DNA of 64,000 nucleotides from Streptacidiphilus pinicola (GCF_003258295.1 NZ_QKYN01000060.1:524-64523); one strand, 5' to 3'. Positions 8,689-18,054 are shown, numbered from the stretch's first letter. Translations and numbers: made by a program. Notes: generated by a model not told the origin, from the sequence alone.

Positions 8689-8970
8689 ATGGGCATCACG
8701 GACTCCCTCAAGGGCGCGATGAGCCAGGCCACCAAGAAGGCCACCGAGTACGCAGGCAGCCACAAGTCGCAGATCGGTGCCGGCCTGGACAAGGTCGGCG
8801 ACATGGCCGACAAGGCAACCAAGGGCAAGTACAAGTCCAAGATCGACATGGGTCGGAGCAAGGCCAAGGACGCCGTCAACAAGATGGGCGGCCCGCAGGA
8901 GACCATCCAGGGCGAGGCGACCGAGAAGCCCGCCGACGCGGCCTCGGATCAGAAGCCTGAGGACCAGTAG
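8689..8970 (+). CDS. MT0933/Rv0909-like antitoxin-family protein (orphan)
   Basis: 93 residues, very lysine-rich and hydrophilic, with repeated DKVGDMADKATKGKY-like amphipathic segments and a disordered acidic tail. This matches the small antitoxin-like family typified by M. tuberculosis Rv0909/MT0933. Ribosome-binding site AGGAACGGAG upstream of the ATG. The known mycobacterial partner is an SRPBCC-fold toxin; none is encoded next to this gene (neighbours are miaA and a LigB-fold protein). Its 3' end overlaps the opposite gene by 22 bases. Antitoxin activity is therefore not established here. Confidence 0.8.
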   Translation: MGITDSLKGAMSQATKKATEYAGSHKSQIGAGLDKVGDMADKATKGKYKSKIDMGRSKAKDAVNKMGGPQETIQGEATEKPADAASDQKPEDQ

Positions 8971-9653
8971 GCGACGAAGTAGCCGACCCCGTACGGGGCG
9001 TCGTCGTAGAGCAGCCGGGCGGAAGCGACCGGCTGCTCGTCGCTGCCCGCGGCCCCCGCCAGCACCTGCCACGGCGCGCGGCCGGACGCCATGAGCTCGA
9101 ACGCCAGCTCTGCGTCCACCTTCGGCAGCTGCCCGGCGGCGAGGCCCGCGGCGACCGCGGTGTCGAACGGCTCGGCGCGCTCGTCCAGGTATCCCGGGGC
9201 CTTCACGGTGCGGCGGGCGCTGCCCTCACCGAGCACCAGCAGGGCCACTCGTTCGGCGGAGTCCCGCAGCTCGGCGCCGTTCTCCCGGCAGAGCGGCCAC
9301 TCGAGATAGTCCGGCACGGCGAGCGCGCGCGCCGGACCGTCCCAGCCGGCGCGCTCCAGCAGCCAGCCGCCCACGGCGAGCGCCGGCGGCAGCGTCTCGC
9401 CGGCGGCGCGCTCGCCCAGACCCACGCTCACGTCCACCCCGTAGCCCTGGAACCCGCCGACCCCGCCCCGGTCGAACAACCGGTGCTCCGGCCCCGGGCC
9501 CACCACCCACACCAGATCCGGCTTCGCCGCGAGCAGCTCGCCCAGCGCTTTGTCGCACGCCTCCCGCAGCGGATCCAGCTCTGGCGCGGCTCCGACGGCC
9601 ACCTCGGGCAGCAGCATCGGCGGGCAGGGACAGACTGCGGCGGCTACGAACAT
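8949..9653 (-). CDS. Class III extradiol dioxygenase subunit B-like (LigB-fold) protein
   Basis: 234 residues. It begins MFVAAAVCPCPPMLLPEV and contains WVVGPGPEHR, typical of a conserved actinobacterial branch of the LigB/MEMO fold located beside miaA-miaB. Whether a metal is bound or any aromatic ring opened is unknown; this branch has no assigned substrate that I know of. ATG at 9653 with AGGG about 9 bases upstream. It overlaps the antitoxin gene tail-to-tail by 22 bases. Confidence 0.75.
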   Translation of the reverse strand: MFVAAAVCPCPPMLLPEVAVGAAPELDPLREACDKALGELLAAKPDLVWVVGPGPEHRLFDRGGVGGFQGYGVDVSVGLGERAAGETLPPALAVGGWLLERAGWDGPARALAVPDYLEWPLCRENGAELRDSAERVALLVLGEGSARRTVKAPGYLDERAEPFDTAVAAGLAAGQLPKVDAELAFELMASGRAPWQVLAGAAGSDEQPVASARLLYDDAPYGVGYFVAYWSSGF

Positions 9654-9700
9654 GCCTCAAGACCCTACCGGCCCACCGATGCGCCCCTCCGGGAAGTTGC

Positions 9701-9847
9701 ACTACCCAGGGGCGCGGGGAACTGCGCGAGAAACCACCGGCGTGCGGATGGCCCTACGCCTTGAGGACCATCTGCTCATCGGATGGGGGCACCTCCCGGG
9801 CCGAAGGCTGGGGGATGGTCGCGCAGTTCCCGGCGCCCCTGGGTAGT
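9701..9847. repeat. Long imperfect inverted repeat between miaB and the LigB-fold gene
   Basis: Arms 9701-9729 and 9819-9847 match at 28 of 29 positions and are separated by 89 bases. The core (CAGGGGCGCGGGGAACTGCG) is a sequence often met between Streptomyces genes. The right arm lies directly behind the miaB stop codon; the element may end miaB transcription. No coding sequence in between. Confidence 0.85.
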
Positions 9848-9861
9848 CCCACTGAGCGTGC

Positions 9862-11382
9862 TCAGCAGGCGCAGCCGTTCTCCGCGGCCGGGAGCGGAGC
9901 GGGGGCGCCGATCTTGGGGAGGCCGAGCATGACGCCGGCCGGCTTCGGCGCGGTGGGAGCCGCCTGGCGGCGCTCCCAGGCGTCACCCGCGCTGGTGCGG
10001 CGGACGGAGAGAGTGGGGCCCTCCGCGAGGAGGTGGTGCGGGGCGGCGTAGGTGATCTCGACCGTGACCATGTCACCGGGACGGACCGGCTGCTCGGGAC
10101 GGCTGAAGTGGACCAGCCGGTTGTCGGGCGCGCGCCCGGACAGACGCGCGGTCGCCTCGTCCTTGCGGCCCTCGCCCTCCGCGACCAGGACCTCGATCGT
10201 CCGGCCGACCTGCTTCTTGTTCTCCTCCCAGGAGATCTGCTCCTGCAGCTCGACCAGCCGCTCGTAGCGCGCCTGGACGACGGCCTTCGGGACCTGGTTC
10301 TCCATCTCCGCCGCCGGCGTGCCGGGGCGCTTGGAGTACTGGAAGGTGAAGGCCTGCGCGAAGCGGGCCCGGCGGACGACCTCCAGCGTCTGCTCGAAGT
10401 CCTCCTCGGTCTCGCCGGGGAAGCCCACGATGATGTCGGTGGTGATCGCCGCGTCCGGCATGGCCGCGCGGACGCGCTCGATGATGCCGAGGTAGCGCTC
10501 CTGCCGGTAGGAGCGGCGCATCGCGCGCAGCACCTCGTCGGAGCCGGACTGCAGCGGCATGTGCAGCTGGTGCATCACGTTCGGGGTCTCGGCCATGGCC
10601 GCGATGACGTCGTCGGTGAAGTCCTTGGGGTGCGGGGAGGTGAAGCGGACCCGCTCCAGGCCCTCGATGTCTCCGCAGGCGCGCAGCAGCTTGCCGAAGG
10701 CCTGGCGGTCGCCGATGTCGGAGCCGTACGCGTTGACGTTCTGGCCGAGCAGGGTCACCTCGACGACGCCCTCGTTCACCAGCGCCTGGACCTCGGCGAG
10801 GATGTCGCCGCTGCGGCGGTCCTTCTCCTTGCCGCGCAGGGCGGGGACGATGCAGAAGGTGCAGGTGTTGTTGCAGCCGACGGAGACGGAGACCCACGCG
10901 GCGTAGGCGGACTCGCGGCGGGTGGGCAGCGTGGAGGGGAAGACCTCCAGCGACTCCAGGATCTCGACCTGGGCCTCCTCCTGGACCCGCGAGCGCTCCA
11001 GCAGCGCGGGGAGGTGGCCGATGTTGTGGGTGCCGAAGACGACGTCGACCCAGGGCGCCTTCTTGACGATGGTGTCCCGGTCCTTCTGGGCCAGGCAGCC
11101 GCCGACGGCGATCTGCATGCCGGGGTGCTGCGCCTTGACCGAGGCGAGCCGGCCCAGGTTGCCGTAGAGGCGGTTGTCCGCGTTCTCGCGCACCGCGCAG
11201 GTGTTGAACACGACCACGTCCGCCTCGCCGTCCTCGGCGGCGCGGACGTAACCGGCGTCCTCCAGCAGACCGGAGAGGCGTTCGGAGTCGTGCACGTTCA
11301 TCTGGCACCCGTAGGTGCGGATGTCGTACGTCTTGGACACGGCGTCGGACGTGTCAGGAGCGGAGATTTCTGCGGTACCCAC
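9862..11382 (-). CDS. miaB: tRNA-2-methylthio-N6-dimethylallyladenosine synthase
   Basis: Radical-SAM methylthiotransferase acting on the MiaA product i6A37. 506 residues from the GTG at 11382. The N-terminal UPF0004 domain has its cluster cysteines at C26, C62 and C96; the radical-SAM CxxxCxxC is C170-C174-C177; a C-terminal TRAM domain (around [12 protein letters not shown] to [13 protein letters not shown]) binds tRNA. The reading frame stays open upstream to 11850, but that part overlaps the opposite binding-protein gene and carries no homology, so the GTG at the start of the normal-length protein was chosen. The Cys-Ala-Cys at the extreme C-terminus is unusual but unexplained. Confidence 0.93.
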   Translation of the reverse strand: MGTAEISAPDTSDAVSKTYDIRTYGCQMNVHDSERLSGLLEDAGYVRAAEDGEADVVVFNTCAVRENADNRLYGNLGRLASVKAQHPGMQIAVGGCLAQKDRDTIVKKAPWVDVVFGTHNIGHLPALLERSRVQEEAQVEILESLEVFPSTLPTRRESAYAAWVSVSVGCNNTCTFCIVPALRGKEKDRRSGDILAEVQALVNEGVVEVTLLGQNVNAYGSDIGDRQAFGKLLRACGDIEGLERVRFTSPHPKDFTDDVIAAMAETPNVMHQLHMPLQSGSDEVLRAMRRSYRQERYLGIIERVRAAMPDAAITTDIIVGFPGETEEDFEQTLEVVRRARFAQAFTFQYSKRPGTPAAEMENQVPKAVVQARYERLVELQEQISWEENKKQVGRTIEVLVAEGEGRKDEATARLSGRAPDNRLVHFSRPEQPVRPGDMVTVEITYAAPHHLLAEGPTLSVRRTSAGDAWERRQAAPTAPKPAGVMLGLPKIGAPAPLPAAENGCAC

Positions 11383-11491
11383 GCCCCCAAGGGTAAGGGC
11401 AGCGCCGAAGCCCCTTTCTCGGCCGGTCTTCTCGGCCGGTCCGGGGGGACCCCTCTTTCCCGAGCGGGGGATCGCTGGCAGGATCCCCCGC

Positions 11492-12517
11492 ATGCCGCCG
11501 ACCCTGCCACCACGACTGCGCCGCCTGCTCGGCCTGCGCCGGGTGCGGATCGCCGTCGCGTTCGTGCTGGTCGCGGCGACGGCGTTGGGGGGCTGGCTCG
11601 GCACGAGCGGGAACCCCGGGTACCCGACGGGGACGTTCCGGATGGCGACCGGCACGCAGTCCGGGGTGTACGCGCTGTACGGGACGCTGCTGCAGGCCGC
11701 GGTGGACAAGGGCATGCCGGGGGTGCGGCTGCAGCTGGACCAGTCCGTCGGCGGGCCCGACAACCTGGCACGGGTGGCGGACGGGCGGGACGACTTCGGC
11801 ATCGCCACGGCGGACGCCGTCGCGCACTTCGACGGGCCCGGCAAGGGCAAGCTGCGCGCGCTCGCGGAGCTCTACGACGACTACGTGCAGCTGGTGGTCC
11901 CCTCCGACTCCAAGGTGAAGAGCGTCGCCGACCTCAAGGGGCTGCGGGTCGGCACCGGCCAGCCCGGCAGCGGCGTGGAGCTGATCGCCGACCGGGTGCT
12001 GTCGATCGCCAACCTGCACGCCGGTCGGGACCTGCAGGAGCTGCCCTACGGCATCGCGGACGCACCGGCCGCACTGGAAGCGCACAAGATCGACGCGTTC
12101 TTCTGGTCCGGCGGCCTGCCGACCGAGGGCATCATCGACCTGACCAAGCACGCGCACGTGAAGCTGGTGCCGCTGGGCGGGCTGGCGACGGGGATGGACG
12201 ACGTCGCGCAGCGGGAGGACGTCGGGGCGCGGAACACGCAGATCTACCGCACCTCGACGGTGCCGGGCTGGGCCTATCCGGACAGCTCCCCGGACGACTC
12301 GGTCTCCACCCTGGCCGTGGCGAACCTGCTGGTCACCCGCGCGGACGTGCCCAGCTCGCTGGTGGAGCGGATGACGGCGGTCGTCATGAACAGCCGCGAC
12401 GCGATCGGACAGCGGGTGCACTCCGCGCAGCTGGTGGACGTGCGGTCGGCGATCTACACCGAGCCGTTGCCGCTGGCTGAGGGCGCCCGCCGCTACTACG
12501 TCTCGGTCAAGCCCTGA
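11492..12517 (+). CDS. TAXI-family TRAP-type solute-binding protein, membrane-anchored
   Basis: 341 residues from the ATG at 11492 (GGCAGGA eight bases upstream). A basic N-terminus and one hydrophobic segment ([19 protein letters not shown]) act as signal or anchor; no lipobox cysteine is seen. [41 protein letters not shown] and [18 protein letters not shown] are the hallmarks of TAXI binding proteins. No TRAP permease gene is nearby; in Streptomyces this gene commonly stands near the two-component genes found here at 14.7-16.9 kb, so a sensory role is possible. Ligand unknown. Confidence 0.82.
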   Translation: MPPTLPPRLRRLLGLRRVRIAVAFVLVAATALGGWLGTSGNPGYPTGTFRMATGTQSGVYALYGTLLQAAVDKGMPGVRLQLDQSVGGPDNLARVADGRDDFGIATADAVAHFDGPGKGKLRALAELYDDYVQLVVPSDSKVKSVADLKGLRVGTGQPGSGVELIADRVLSIANLHAGRDLQELPYGIADAPAALEAHKIDAFFWSGGLPTEGIIDLTKHAHVKLVPLGGLATGMDDVAQREDVGARNTQIYRTSTVPGWAYPDSSPDDSVSTLAVANLLVTRADVPSSLVERMTAVVMNSRDAIGQRVHSAQLVDVRSAIYTEPLPLAEGARRYYVSVKP

Positions 12518-12539
12518 CGCCGGCTCGCTCGCGCGGCAG

Positions 12540-13589
12540 TCACAGCTCCTCGGCGAGGGCGGCCCGGACGGGTTCCGGCAGGGAGGCGACGGACGCCTCG
12601 AGCAGCAGGGTCGCCTCGTTGCGCATGGCGCGGGCCAGCTCCGCGTCGACGACGGCCTGGGCGAGCGGTCTCAGCCGCCGCACCGCCTCGGCGGCGCGGG
12701 CCGCGTCGGCGTCGTCGAGCGGTCCGGCGCCGACGTAACGGGGGAAGACCTCGACGGCCGCGAAGTGCACGAAGCGGCGGGCCAGGTGCTCCACGTCGGT
12801 GCGCACCTCCTGCAGGTGCGCGATGGTGGCCGCGAGCGGGACGCCCAGCTCGTACAGGCGGGCGGCGACGTCGAGCAGCGCGGGGCTCGGCACCCGGTAG
12901 CGATCGGCGAGCGGCTCCTCCCACCCACCACGCTCCAGCACCGACCCGGTCGCCTGCGGCGGCAGCCGCACCGCGCCCACGAGCGCCGACGGCAACCCCT
13001 CCGCCCCCGCCGGGCCCTGCCCCTGACGCTCCGAGGCCGCACGAGCCTGCGGCTGCCCCTCCGACCCCCCGAAGGCCCACGGCTGCCCCTCCGACCCCGC
13101 GAGGGGCTCGCCAGCCTGTGTGCCGGCCATCGCCGCCACCTGCCCCGGCTGCGCCGGGTGCTGCGGTTCCGGGACGAGGACGCCGAGGCGGATCGCCGCG
13201 GCGATCGCCTCGGGGTCGCGCAGGCCGCCGAAGCGGGCGGTGAGTTCGGCGCGTTCCAGGTACTCGGGCTGTTCGTCGGACCAGGGCGCGGTCACCTCGG
13301 CCACGAGGCCGAGCACGCCGCCCAGGCTGCGGCCGTCCTCCCAGGCGTCCAGGAGTTCCTTGATGCCGGCGAGGGTGTGGCCGCGGTCGAGCAGGCCGGC
13401 GATCAGGCGCAGCCGTTCCAGGTGGGTGTCGTCGTAGACGTTGGCGCGGCCGCGGCGGTCGGCGCGCGGGAGCAGACCGCGGTCCTGGTAGGCGCGGACG
13501 TTGCGGACCGTGGTCCCGGCGGCCTGGGCGAGGTGGTCGATGAGGTACTCCCGGCGCTGGCCTGGGACCGCTCCCAACGCGTCGCTCAT
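12540..13589 (-). CDS. MerR-family transcriptional regulator
   Basis: 349 residues from the ATG at 13589 (GGAGGAGG upstream). N-terminal MerR winged-helix: YLIDHLAQAAGTTVRNVRAYQDRGLLP, YDDTHLERLRLIAGLLDRGHTLAGIKELLDAW. It is much longer than simple metal sensors: a Gln/Gly/Ser-rich linker (about 155-225) with a repeated GSEGQP unit leads to a helical C-terminal domain. No cysteine cluster for metal binding is visible. It follows the alpha/beta hydrolase gene on the same strand and converges with the binding-protein gene, 22 bases away. Confidence 0.85.
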   Translation of the reverse strand: MSDALGAVPGQRREYLIDHLAQAAGTTVRNVRAYQDRGLLPRADRRGRANVYDDTHLERLRLIAGLLDRGHTLAGIKELLDAWEDGRSLGGVLGLVAEVTAPWSDEQPEYLERAELTARFGGLRDPEAIAAAIRLGVLVPEPQHPAQPGQVAAMAGTQAGEPLAGSEGQPWAFGGSEGQPQARAASERQGQGPAGAEGLPSALVGAVRLPPQATGSVLERGGWEEPLADRYRVPSPALLDVAARLYELGVPLAATIAHLQEVRTDVEHLARRFVHFAAVEVFPRYVGAGPLDDADAARAAEAVRRLRPLAQAVVDAELARAMRNEATLLLEASVASLPEPVRAALAEEL

Positions 13590-13648
13590 GGCGTCCTCCT
13601 CCACTCCCGCCGCCTGCCTGGTTGCCTGCGACGCGCCGTCAGGCGCCG

Positions 13649-14707
13649 TCAGAGCGCCGGGGACCGGTCCGCGCTGTGATCGCGGCCCGCGGACGGGATG
13701 GTACCTACGCGCACCGCGTCGACGAACTCCGCGATCAGCTCGGCGAGGACCTGAGGGCGGGTGAGGGGCAGCCAGTGCCCCGCCTTCACGGTGCGCCGCC
13801 GCAGGACCGGTGTCCACCGATCGAGGTCGTCGTAGAGGCGCGGACCGAGAAAAGGGTCACGCTCCGGGAGGACGAGCTGCACCGGCACGTGGGCCACCCG
13901 GTCCTCGCGCGGCTCGCGGGCGCGGCGGCGGGTGTTGGCCCGGTACAGCCACAGCCCGTTGGCGGCGTCCCTGGCCAGGGTCGGCGCGGGATGCCCGGAC
14001 ACGCGGGTGTGCTCGAGGGCGCGCCAGAGCGCGGACCAGCCGCCGTGCGCGAGCGGTCCGCGCCAAAGCGCCTCCGGCAGCCAGGGCAGCTGGAACGCCG
14101 TGATGTACCAGGAGCGCAGCGCCTGGTCGAGCAGGGCGCGCAGGTCCGCCGGGGTGCGGCGGCGCAGCCGGGCGCGGGCCCAGAGCGCGGCGTGGTCCAG
14201 GGAGGGGCCGGAGATGCTGGTGAACGAGGCGAGCCCGCCCTGCAGGCGGGGCGAGGTGGCGAACTCCCAGCCCTGCACGGATCCCCAGTCGTGCCCGATC
14301 AGGTGGACCGGCCCGTAGGGCGCGAGCGCGTCGAGCACGGCGAGGAAGTCCTCCTCCAGCCGCTCCAGCGTGTAGCCGGCGCGGCCGGGCCGCGCCGGGG
14401 CGGCGGAGCGTCCGGCGCCGCGGGTGTCGTGGGCGACGACGTGGTAGCGGTCCTTGAGCCGGTTCATCACCGGCGCCCAGACGTCCCGGCTGTCCGGGAA
14501 CCCATGCAGGAACCAGAGAGTGGGCCGCAGCGGGTCCCCCGCCTCGACCACGGCCAGCTCCACCCCGTCGTCGGTGACGACCCGATGTTCCCGCGCCCCG
14601 TCGATCAACGACCCTCCCAGCACCGACCCGACGCTGCCACTGGCCAATGTCCCAGTGCCCAGTGGCGCGGTCAATGCTCCTGACAAGGCAACCCGAGCCG
14701 GCCTCAT
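13649..14707 (-). CDS. Alpha/beta hydrolase, epoxide-hydrolase-like
   Basis: 352 residues if the ATG at 14707 is used. Oxyanion motif LHGFPDSRDVW and nucleophile elbow GHDWGSVQG with Asp as nucleophile, as in epoxide hydrolases and haloalkane dehalogenases; the catalytic His is in AGHWLPLTRP near the C-terminus. The Ala/Gly/Ser-rich first ~35 residues and the lack of a ribosome-binding site at 14707 make the start doubtful; a later in-frame start near residue 30 is possible. It lies 26 bases after the histidine kinase and may share its transcript. Substrate unknown. Confidence 0.85.
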   Translation of the reverse strand: MRPARVALSGALTAPLGTGTLASGSVGSVLGGSLIDGAREHRVVTDDGVELAVVEAGDPLRPTLWFLHGFPDSRDVWAPVMNRLKDRYHVVAHDTRGAGRSAAPARPGRAGYTLERLEEDFLAVLDALAPYGPVHLIGHDWGSVQGWEFATSPRLQGGLASFTSISGPSLDHAALWARARLRRRTPADLRALLDQALRSWYITAFQLPWLPEALWRGPLAHGGWSALWRALEHTRVSGHPAPTLARDAANGLWLYRANTRRRAREPREDRVAHVPVQLVLPERDPFLGPRLYDDLDRWTPVLRRRTVKAGHWLPLTRPQVLAELIAEFVDAVRVGTIPSAGRDHSADRSPAL

Positions 14708-14733
14708 GAACGGGAAGGGGTCAACGGGAGACG

Positions 14734-16134
14734 TCAGGCGGTCGGCAGGCTCACGGTGACGGTCAGGCCGCTCGGCTCCTGTGCGGCGAAGCCGAGCCCG
14801 CCGCCGTTGGCGGTGAGCAGGGCCCGGGCGATGGAGAGCCCGAGGCCGGAGCCCTCGGTGTTCTGGTGGCGCGGGCTGCGCCAGAAGCGGTCACCGATGC
14901 GGGCGAGCTCGTCCTCGTCCAGCCCCGGCCCGCCGTCCGTGACGCGGATCAGCACCTCGGCGCCCGCCGCGACGGTCTCGACCCGGACGGTGCCGCCGGC
15001 CGGGGTGAACTTCAGCGCGTTGTCGAGGACCGCGTCGAGCGCGCTGCCGAGGCCCACCGGGTCCGCGAGCGCGGGGAGCGGGCTGTCCGGCGCCGTGAAC
15101 TCCAGGGCCACCCCCCGCTCACGGGCGTAGGCCTGCCAGCCCTCGACGCGGTCGGCGGCCAGGCGGCCCACCTCGCAGCTCTGCGCCGCCGGGCGGGCGT
15201 TCTCCGCGCGGGCGAGCCCGAGCAGGTCGTCCAGGACCTGCGCGAGCCGGCGACCCTCCACCCGCACGCCGCCCATCTCCTCCTCGTGTCCCTCGGGCAG
15301 CTCCATGCCGAGCACCTCGACCCGCAGCATCAGCGCGGACAAGGGGTTGCGCAGCTGGTGCGAGGCGTCCGCGACGAACGCCCGCTGCTGGTCCAGCACC
15401 AGCTCGACGTGATCCACCATCTCGTTGAAGGAACGGGCCAGCCGCCGCAGTTCGGGCGGTCCGCCGGCGGGCGCGACGCGGGAGGCGAGCCGGCCGGTGG
15501 CAATGTCGTGGGTGACCTTGTCCAGGTCGTGGACCGGGCGCAGCACCCAGCGCGTCAGCGCCACCGCGACGCCGACGGCGAACAGGACCGCGAAGGCCTC
15601 ACCGCCGATCAGCCAGAGCCAGGCGCTCCAGACCCGCTCCCGCAGCCCGTCGGTCGGCGACTCGGTGACGACCACCGCCACCACGTCCCCGTCCCAGACC
15701 ACGGGCGAGGCGATCACCAGCCGCGCGTCGGCGCCCTGCCAGGGCCAGACCTGGGCGGGATCGTGGCTGCGGCGCCCGTCCAGTGCCTCGCGGAACGGCT
15801 CGGCGGAGGCTCCGTCGAGGGCGCTGGTCCAGCTCGACGGATAGGCGTACCGGGCGTGGCCGCCGAGGTCGAAGACGCCGACCGAGATCCCGTACACGTC
15901 GTGGTACCGGCGCAGTTGCGCGGCCAGCGTGCGCTTCTGCTCGCTCGCGGCCGACGACTCGGACTGCCCGAAGGGGTTCTGCGCGAGCGCGGCGAAGCGC
16001 GCAGCGTCGTCGATCCGGTCGACGACGACGCGCTGCTGCTCGCGCTGGGCCTCGCTGGCGGCCAGCGGCACGCCGAGGGCGACCAGGACGCAGGCGAGCA
16101 GCGCGAGCAGGATGCCGAGCAGGCGGGTGCGCAT
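14734..16134 (-). CDS. Two-component sensor histidine kinase
   Basis: 466 residues. Membrane segments at about 5-27 and 170-195 flank an extracytoplasmic sensor of about 140 residues. HAMP (about 195-245), dimerisation domain with phospho-accepting H259 in ASHQLRNP, then HATPase with N-box DNALKF, G1 DGGPGL and G2 GSGLGLSIA. It is the partner of the response regulator at 16153-16881, 18 bases upstream on the same strand. Signal not known. Confidence 0.93.
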   Translation of the reverse strand: MRTRLLGILLALLACVLVALGVPLAASEAQREQQRVVVDRIDDAARFAALAQNPFGQSESSAASEQKRTLAAQLRRYHDVYGISVGVFDLGGHARYAYPSSWTSALDGASAEPFREALDGRRSHDPAQVWPWQGADARLVIASPVVWDGDVVAVVVTESPTDGLRERVWSAWLWLIGGEAFAVLFAVGVAVALTRWVLRPVHDLDKVTHDIATGRLASRVAPAGGPPELRRLARSFNEMVDHVELVLDQQRAFVADASHQLRNPLSALMLRVEVLGMELPEGHEEEMGGVRVEGRRLAQVLDDLLGLARAENARPAAQSCEVGRLAADRVEGWQAYARERGVALEFTAPDSPLPALADPVGLGSALDAVLDNALKFTPAGGTVRVETVAAGAEVLIRVTDGGPGLDEDELARIGDRFWRSPRHQNTEGSGLGLSIARALLTANGGGLGFAAQEPSGLTVTVSLPTA

Positions 16135-16152
16135 GTGAGGTCGTCCGGGTCG

Positions 16153-16881
16153 TCAGTCGCGGACCAGGTGGTCCGGGACGGCCAGCTTGTAGCCGATGCC
16201 GCGCACCGTCTCGATCAGGCCGGAGAGGCCGAGTTTCCGCCGCAGCGAGGCCACGTGGACCTCCAGCGAGCGGGCGGTGCCGTCCCAGCTGCTGCGCCAC
16301 ACCTCGCTGATGATCTGTTCGCGGCGGAAGACCACGCCGGGGCTCTGCGCCAGCAGCGCCAGCAGTTCGTACTCCTTGCGGGTGAGCGCCACGTCCTGGC
16401 CGTGGACGGTCGCACGACGCGAGGCCTGGTCCAGCACCAGCCCGAAAGCGCGGTCGAGCAGCTCGTGCGGATCGTCGCGCGGCCCCTGGGCCTGCGCCGG
16501 GACCGGCCGGGCGGCGGCGTCGCGACGGGCCACCGCGTGGATCCTGGCCAGCAGCTCACCCATGTCGTAGGGCTTGACGATGTAGTCGTCGGCGCCGATG
16601 TTCAGCCCGTGGATGCGGTCCCGGACCTCGGCGCGCGCGGTGACCATGATCACCGGGATGCCGCAGCGCCGGCGGATCTGGTCGCAGACGTCGAAACCGT
16701 CCCGGTCCGGCAGCCCGAGGTCGAGCAGCACCACCCGGAAGTGCGGGCGGCCGTCGGGCACCAGCGCGTCGAGCGCCTCGTTGCCCGAGCGGGCGTGGCG
16801 CACGTCGAACCCGTGCTTGCCCAGCACCGTCATCAGCGCGGCGGCGACGTGCTCGTCGTCCTCGACGAGGAGCAGGCGCAT
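16153..16881 (-). CDS. OmpR-family response regulator
   Basis: 242 residues: receiver domain with acidic pair E7-D8-D9, phospho-acceptor D54 (LLDLGLPDRDG) and conserved Lys in IVKPYD, then a PhoB-type winged helix (ALTRKEYELLALL, RSLEVHVASLRRKL, VRGIGYKL). Paired with the kinase immediately downstream. Its promoter must lie in 16882-17205, shared with the divergent ABC ATPase gene. Confidence 0.93.
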   Translation of the reverse strand: MRLLLVEDDEHVAAALMTVLGKHGFDVRHARSGNEALDALVPDGRPHFRVVLLDLGLPDRDGFDVCDQIRRRCGIPVIMVTARAEVRDRIHGLNIGADDYIVKPYDMGELLARIHAVARRDAAARPVPAQAQGPRDDPHELLDRAFGLVLDQASRRATVHGQDVALTRKEYELLALLAQSPGVVFRREQIISEVWRSSWDGTARSLEVHVASLRRKLGLSGLIETVRGIGYKLAVPDHLVRD

Positions 16882-17205
16882 GGGTCACTCCTCCCGTCCC
16901 GTTCCGGCACTTCTTCTCCAGCAGGCATCCACTCCCATCGGACCGGGTCCGGTCAAGGGGCCATGGGACGCCTGAGGCGACCGTTACCGAGCTGCGACGA
17001 TCCGCCGTGCCGAGGATCGCGGAAACCGCACATGATCCTCAAATCACCCTCAGAACTGCGGTACGGCCTCGAACGGCCCCGTAGGATCGGGACGCTCGGC
17101 CGGCGAACAGCCCGGCTTACGGCACCAGCACGCTCGACCCGCATGTTCGACCCGCACCAGCCTGTACCAGGCCTGCACCAAGCCGTTCCGAGGAGTGGAA
17201 CCACC
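16882..17205. other. Divergent promoter region
   Basis: 324 bases without a gene between the response regulator and the ABC ATPase. A TAGGAT hexamer at 17082-17087 could be a -10 element for the rightward gene, but no convincing -35 precedes it. Short CGACCCGCA/CACCAG repeats occur at 17135-17170. Confidence 0.4.
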
Positions 17206-17970
17206 GTGACGTCCGCCCCCGCGCCGCGCGCCGGGCTGCTGCGACTGCGGGGCGTCAGCAAACGGCACGGGCTGGTGCAGGCGCTGCACGAGGTGGACCT
17301 GGACCTGTCCCGCGGCGAGGTCGTCGCCCTGGTCGGCCCGCCGGGCGCGGGCAAGACGACGCTCTGCCGCGCCATCCAGGGCGCCGAGCGGATCGACTCG
17401 GGCGAGATCCTGCTGGACGGCGCACCCCTCCTGATCGGTGCACGCGGGCGTGCGCGGCGCACCGCGCGGGCGGACGTCGGTCTGGTGCCGCAGCCGGAGG
17501 CTTCCGAGCACGCGCTGCTCACCGCGCTGGGCCTCGGCCGCACCGTGCTCGGCGAGCTGACCCGCTGCCAGGTGAACGCCCGCGGCACCTCGCCGGAACT
17601 CGCGGCGGAACGCGCGCTGAGCGCGCTGCGCCTGGTCGGCGCGGAGGCCGAGGCCGGTCTGCGCGGCCGGCAGTTGGGCCCGACGCAGCGTGGCCGGGTC
17701 GCGCTGGCCCGCGCCCTGGTGCTCGACCCCAAGGTCCTGGTCCTCGACGAGCCGGTCGAGGAACTGCGGGTCCTCGCCCGCGAGCTGGCGGCCGACGGGC
17801 GCACCATGCTGATCGTCACCGAGGACCAGTCCTTCGCCCACACGACCGCCGACCGGGTGCTGTTCATGTCCGGCGGTCGCATCGTGGAGTCGGCCCCTCC
17901 GGAGCAGTTCTTCTCGGCCCCCCGCACCTCCCGCGCGCGCGACTTCGTCTCCCGGCTGCGGCGACGCTGA
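17206..17970 (+). CDS. Orphan ABC transporter ATPase, GluA-like, with degenerate motifs
   Basis: 254 residues from the GTG at 17206 (AGGAG ten bases upstream). Overall alignment is to polar amino-acid importer ATPases of the GluA/GlnQ kind. Walker A GPPGAGKTT, Q-loop (LVPQ) and Walker B (VLVLDEP) are present. The ABC signature LSGGQ is replaced by LGPTQ, the D-loop is EPVEELRV rather than EPTSALDP, and the switch His reads TED instead of THE. No permease or binding-protein gene adjoins it; in S. coelicolor gluABCD stands, as I recall, in this interval. I read it as a decayed or repurposed ATPase. Confidence 0.8.
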   Translation: MTSAPAPRAGLLRLRGVSKRHGLVQALHEVDLDLSRGEVVALVGPPGAGKTTLCRAIQGAERIDSGEILLDGAPLLIGARGRARRTARADVGLVPQPEASEHALLTALGLGRTVLGELTRCQVNARGTSPELAAERALSALRLVGAEAEAGLRGRQLGPTQRGRVALARALVLDPKVLVLDEPVEELRVLARELAADGRTMLIVTEDQSFAHTTADRVLFMSGGRIVESAPPEQFFSAPRTSRARDFVSRLRRR

Positions 17971-17985
17971 CCGCGCTGGATTCGC

Positions 17986-18018
17986 TCAGGCGTGTGAAGT
18001 GAACCGGCGTACGCCTGA
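17986..18018 (+). terminator. Hairpin after the ABC ATPase gene
   Basis: Perfect 8-bp inverted repeat, TCAGGCGT (17986-17993) and ACGCCTGA (18011-18018), 15 bases past the stop codon. Confidence 0.45.
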
Positions 18019-18024
18019 CGCTGC

Positions 18025-18054
18025 TTGACGGCGGCACAGGCGATCTGGTCCATT
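18025..18054 (+). promoter_or_regulatory. Candidate promoter for a leaderless monooxygenase gene
   Basis: TTGACG (18025-18030), 18-base spacer, TCCATT (18049-18054). Transcription would start at about 18061, at or one base before the ATG at 18062, which has no ribosome-binding site. Confidence 0.4.

Noticed and set aside
8586-8906. N-terminal extension of miaA
   Set aside because: The open frame continues, but the added residues are antisense to the antitoxin gene and the normal-length MiaA starts at the GTG at 8585.
11383-11850. N-terminal extension of miaB
   Set aside because: Overlaps the opposite TAXI-protein gene and has no homology to methylthiotransferases.
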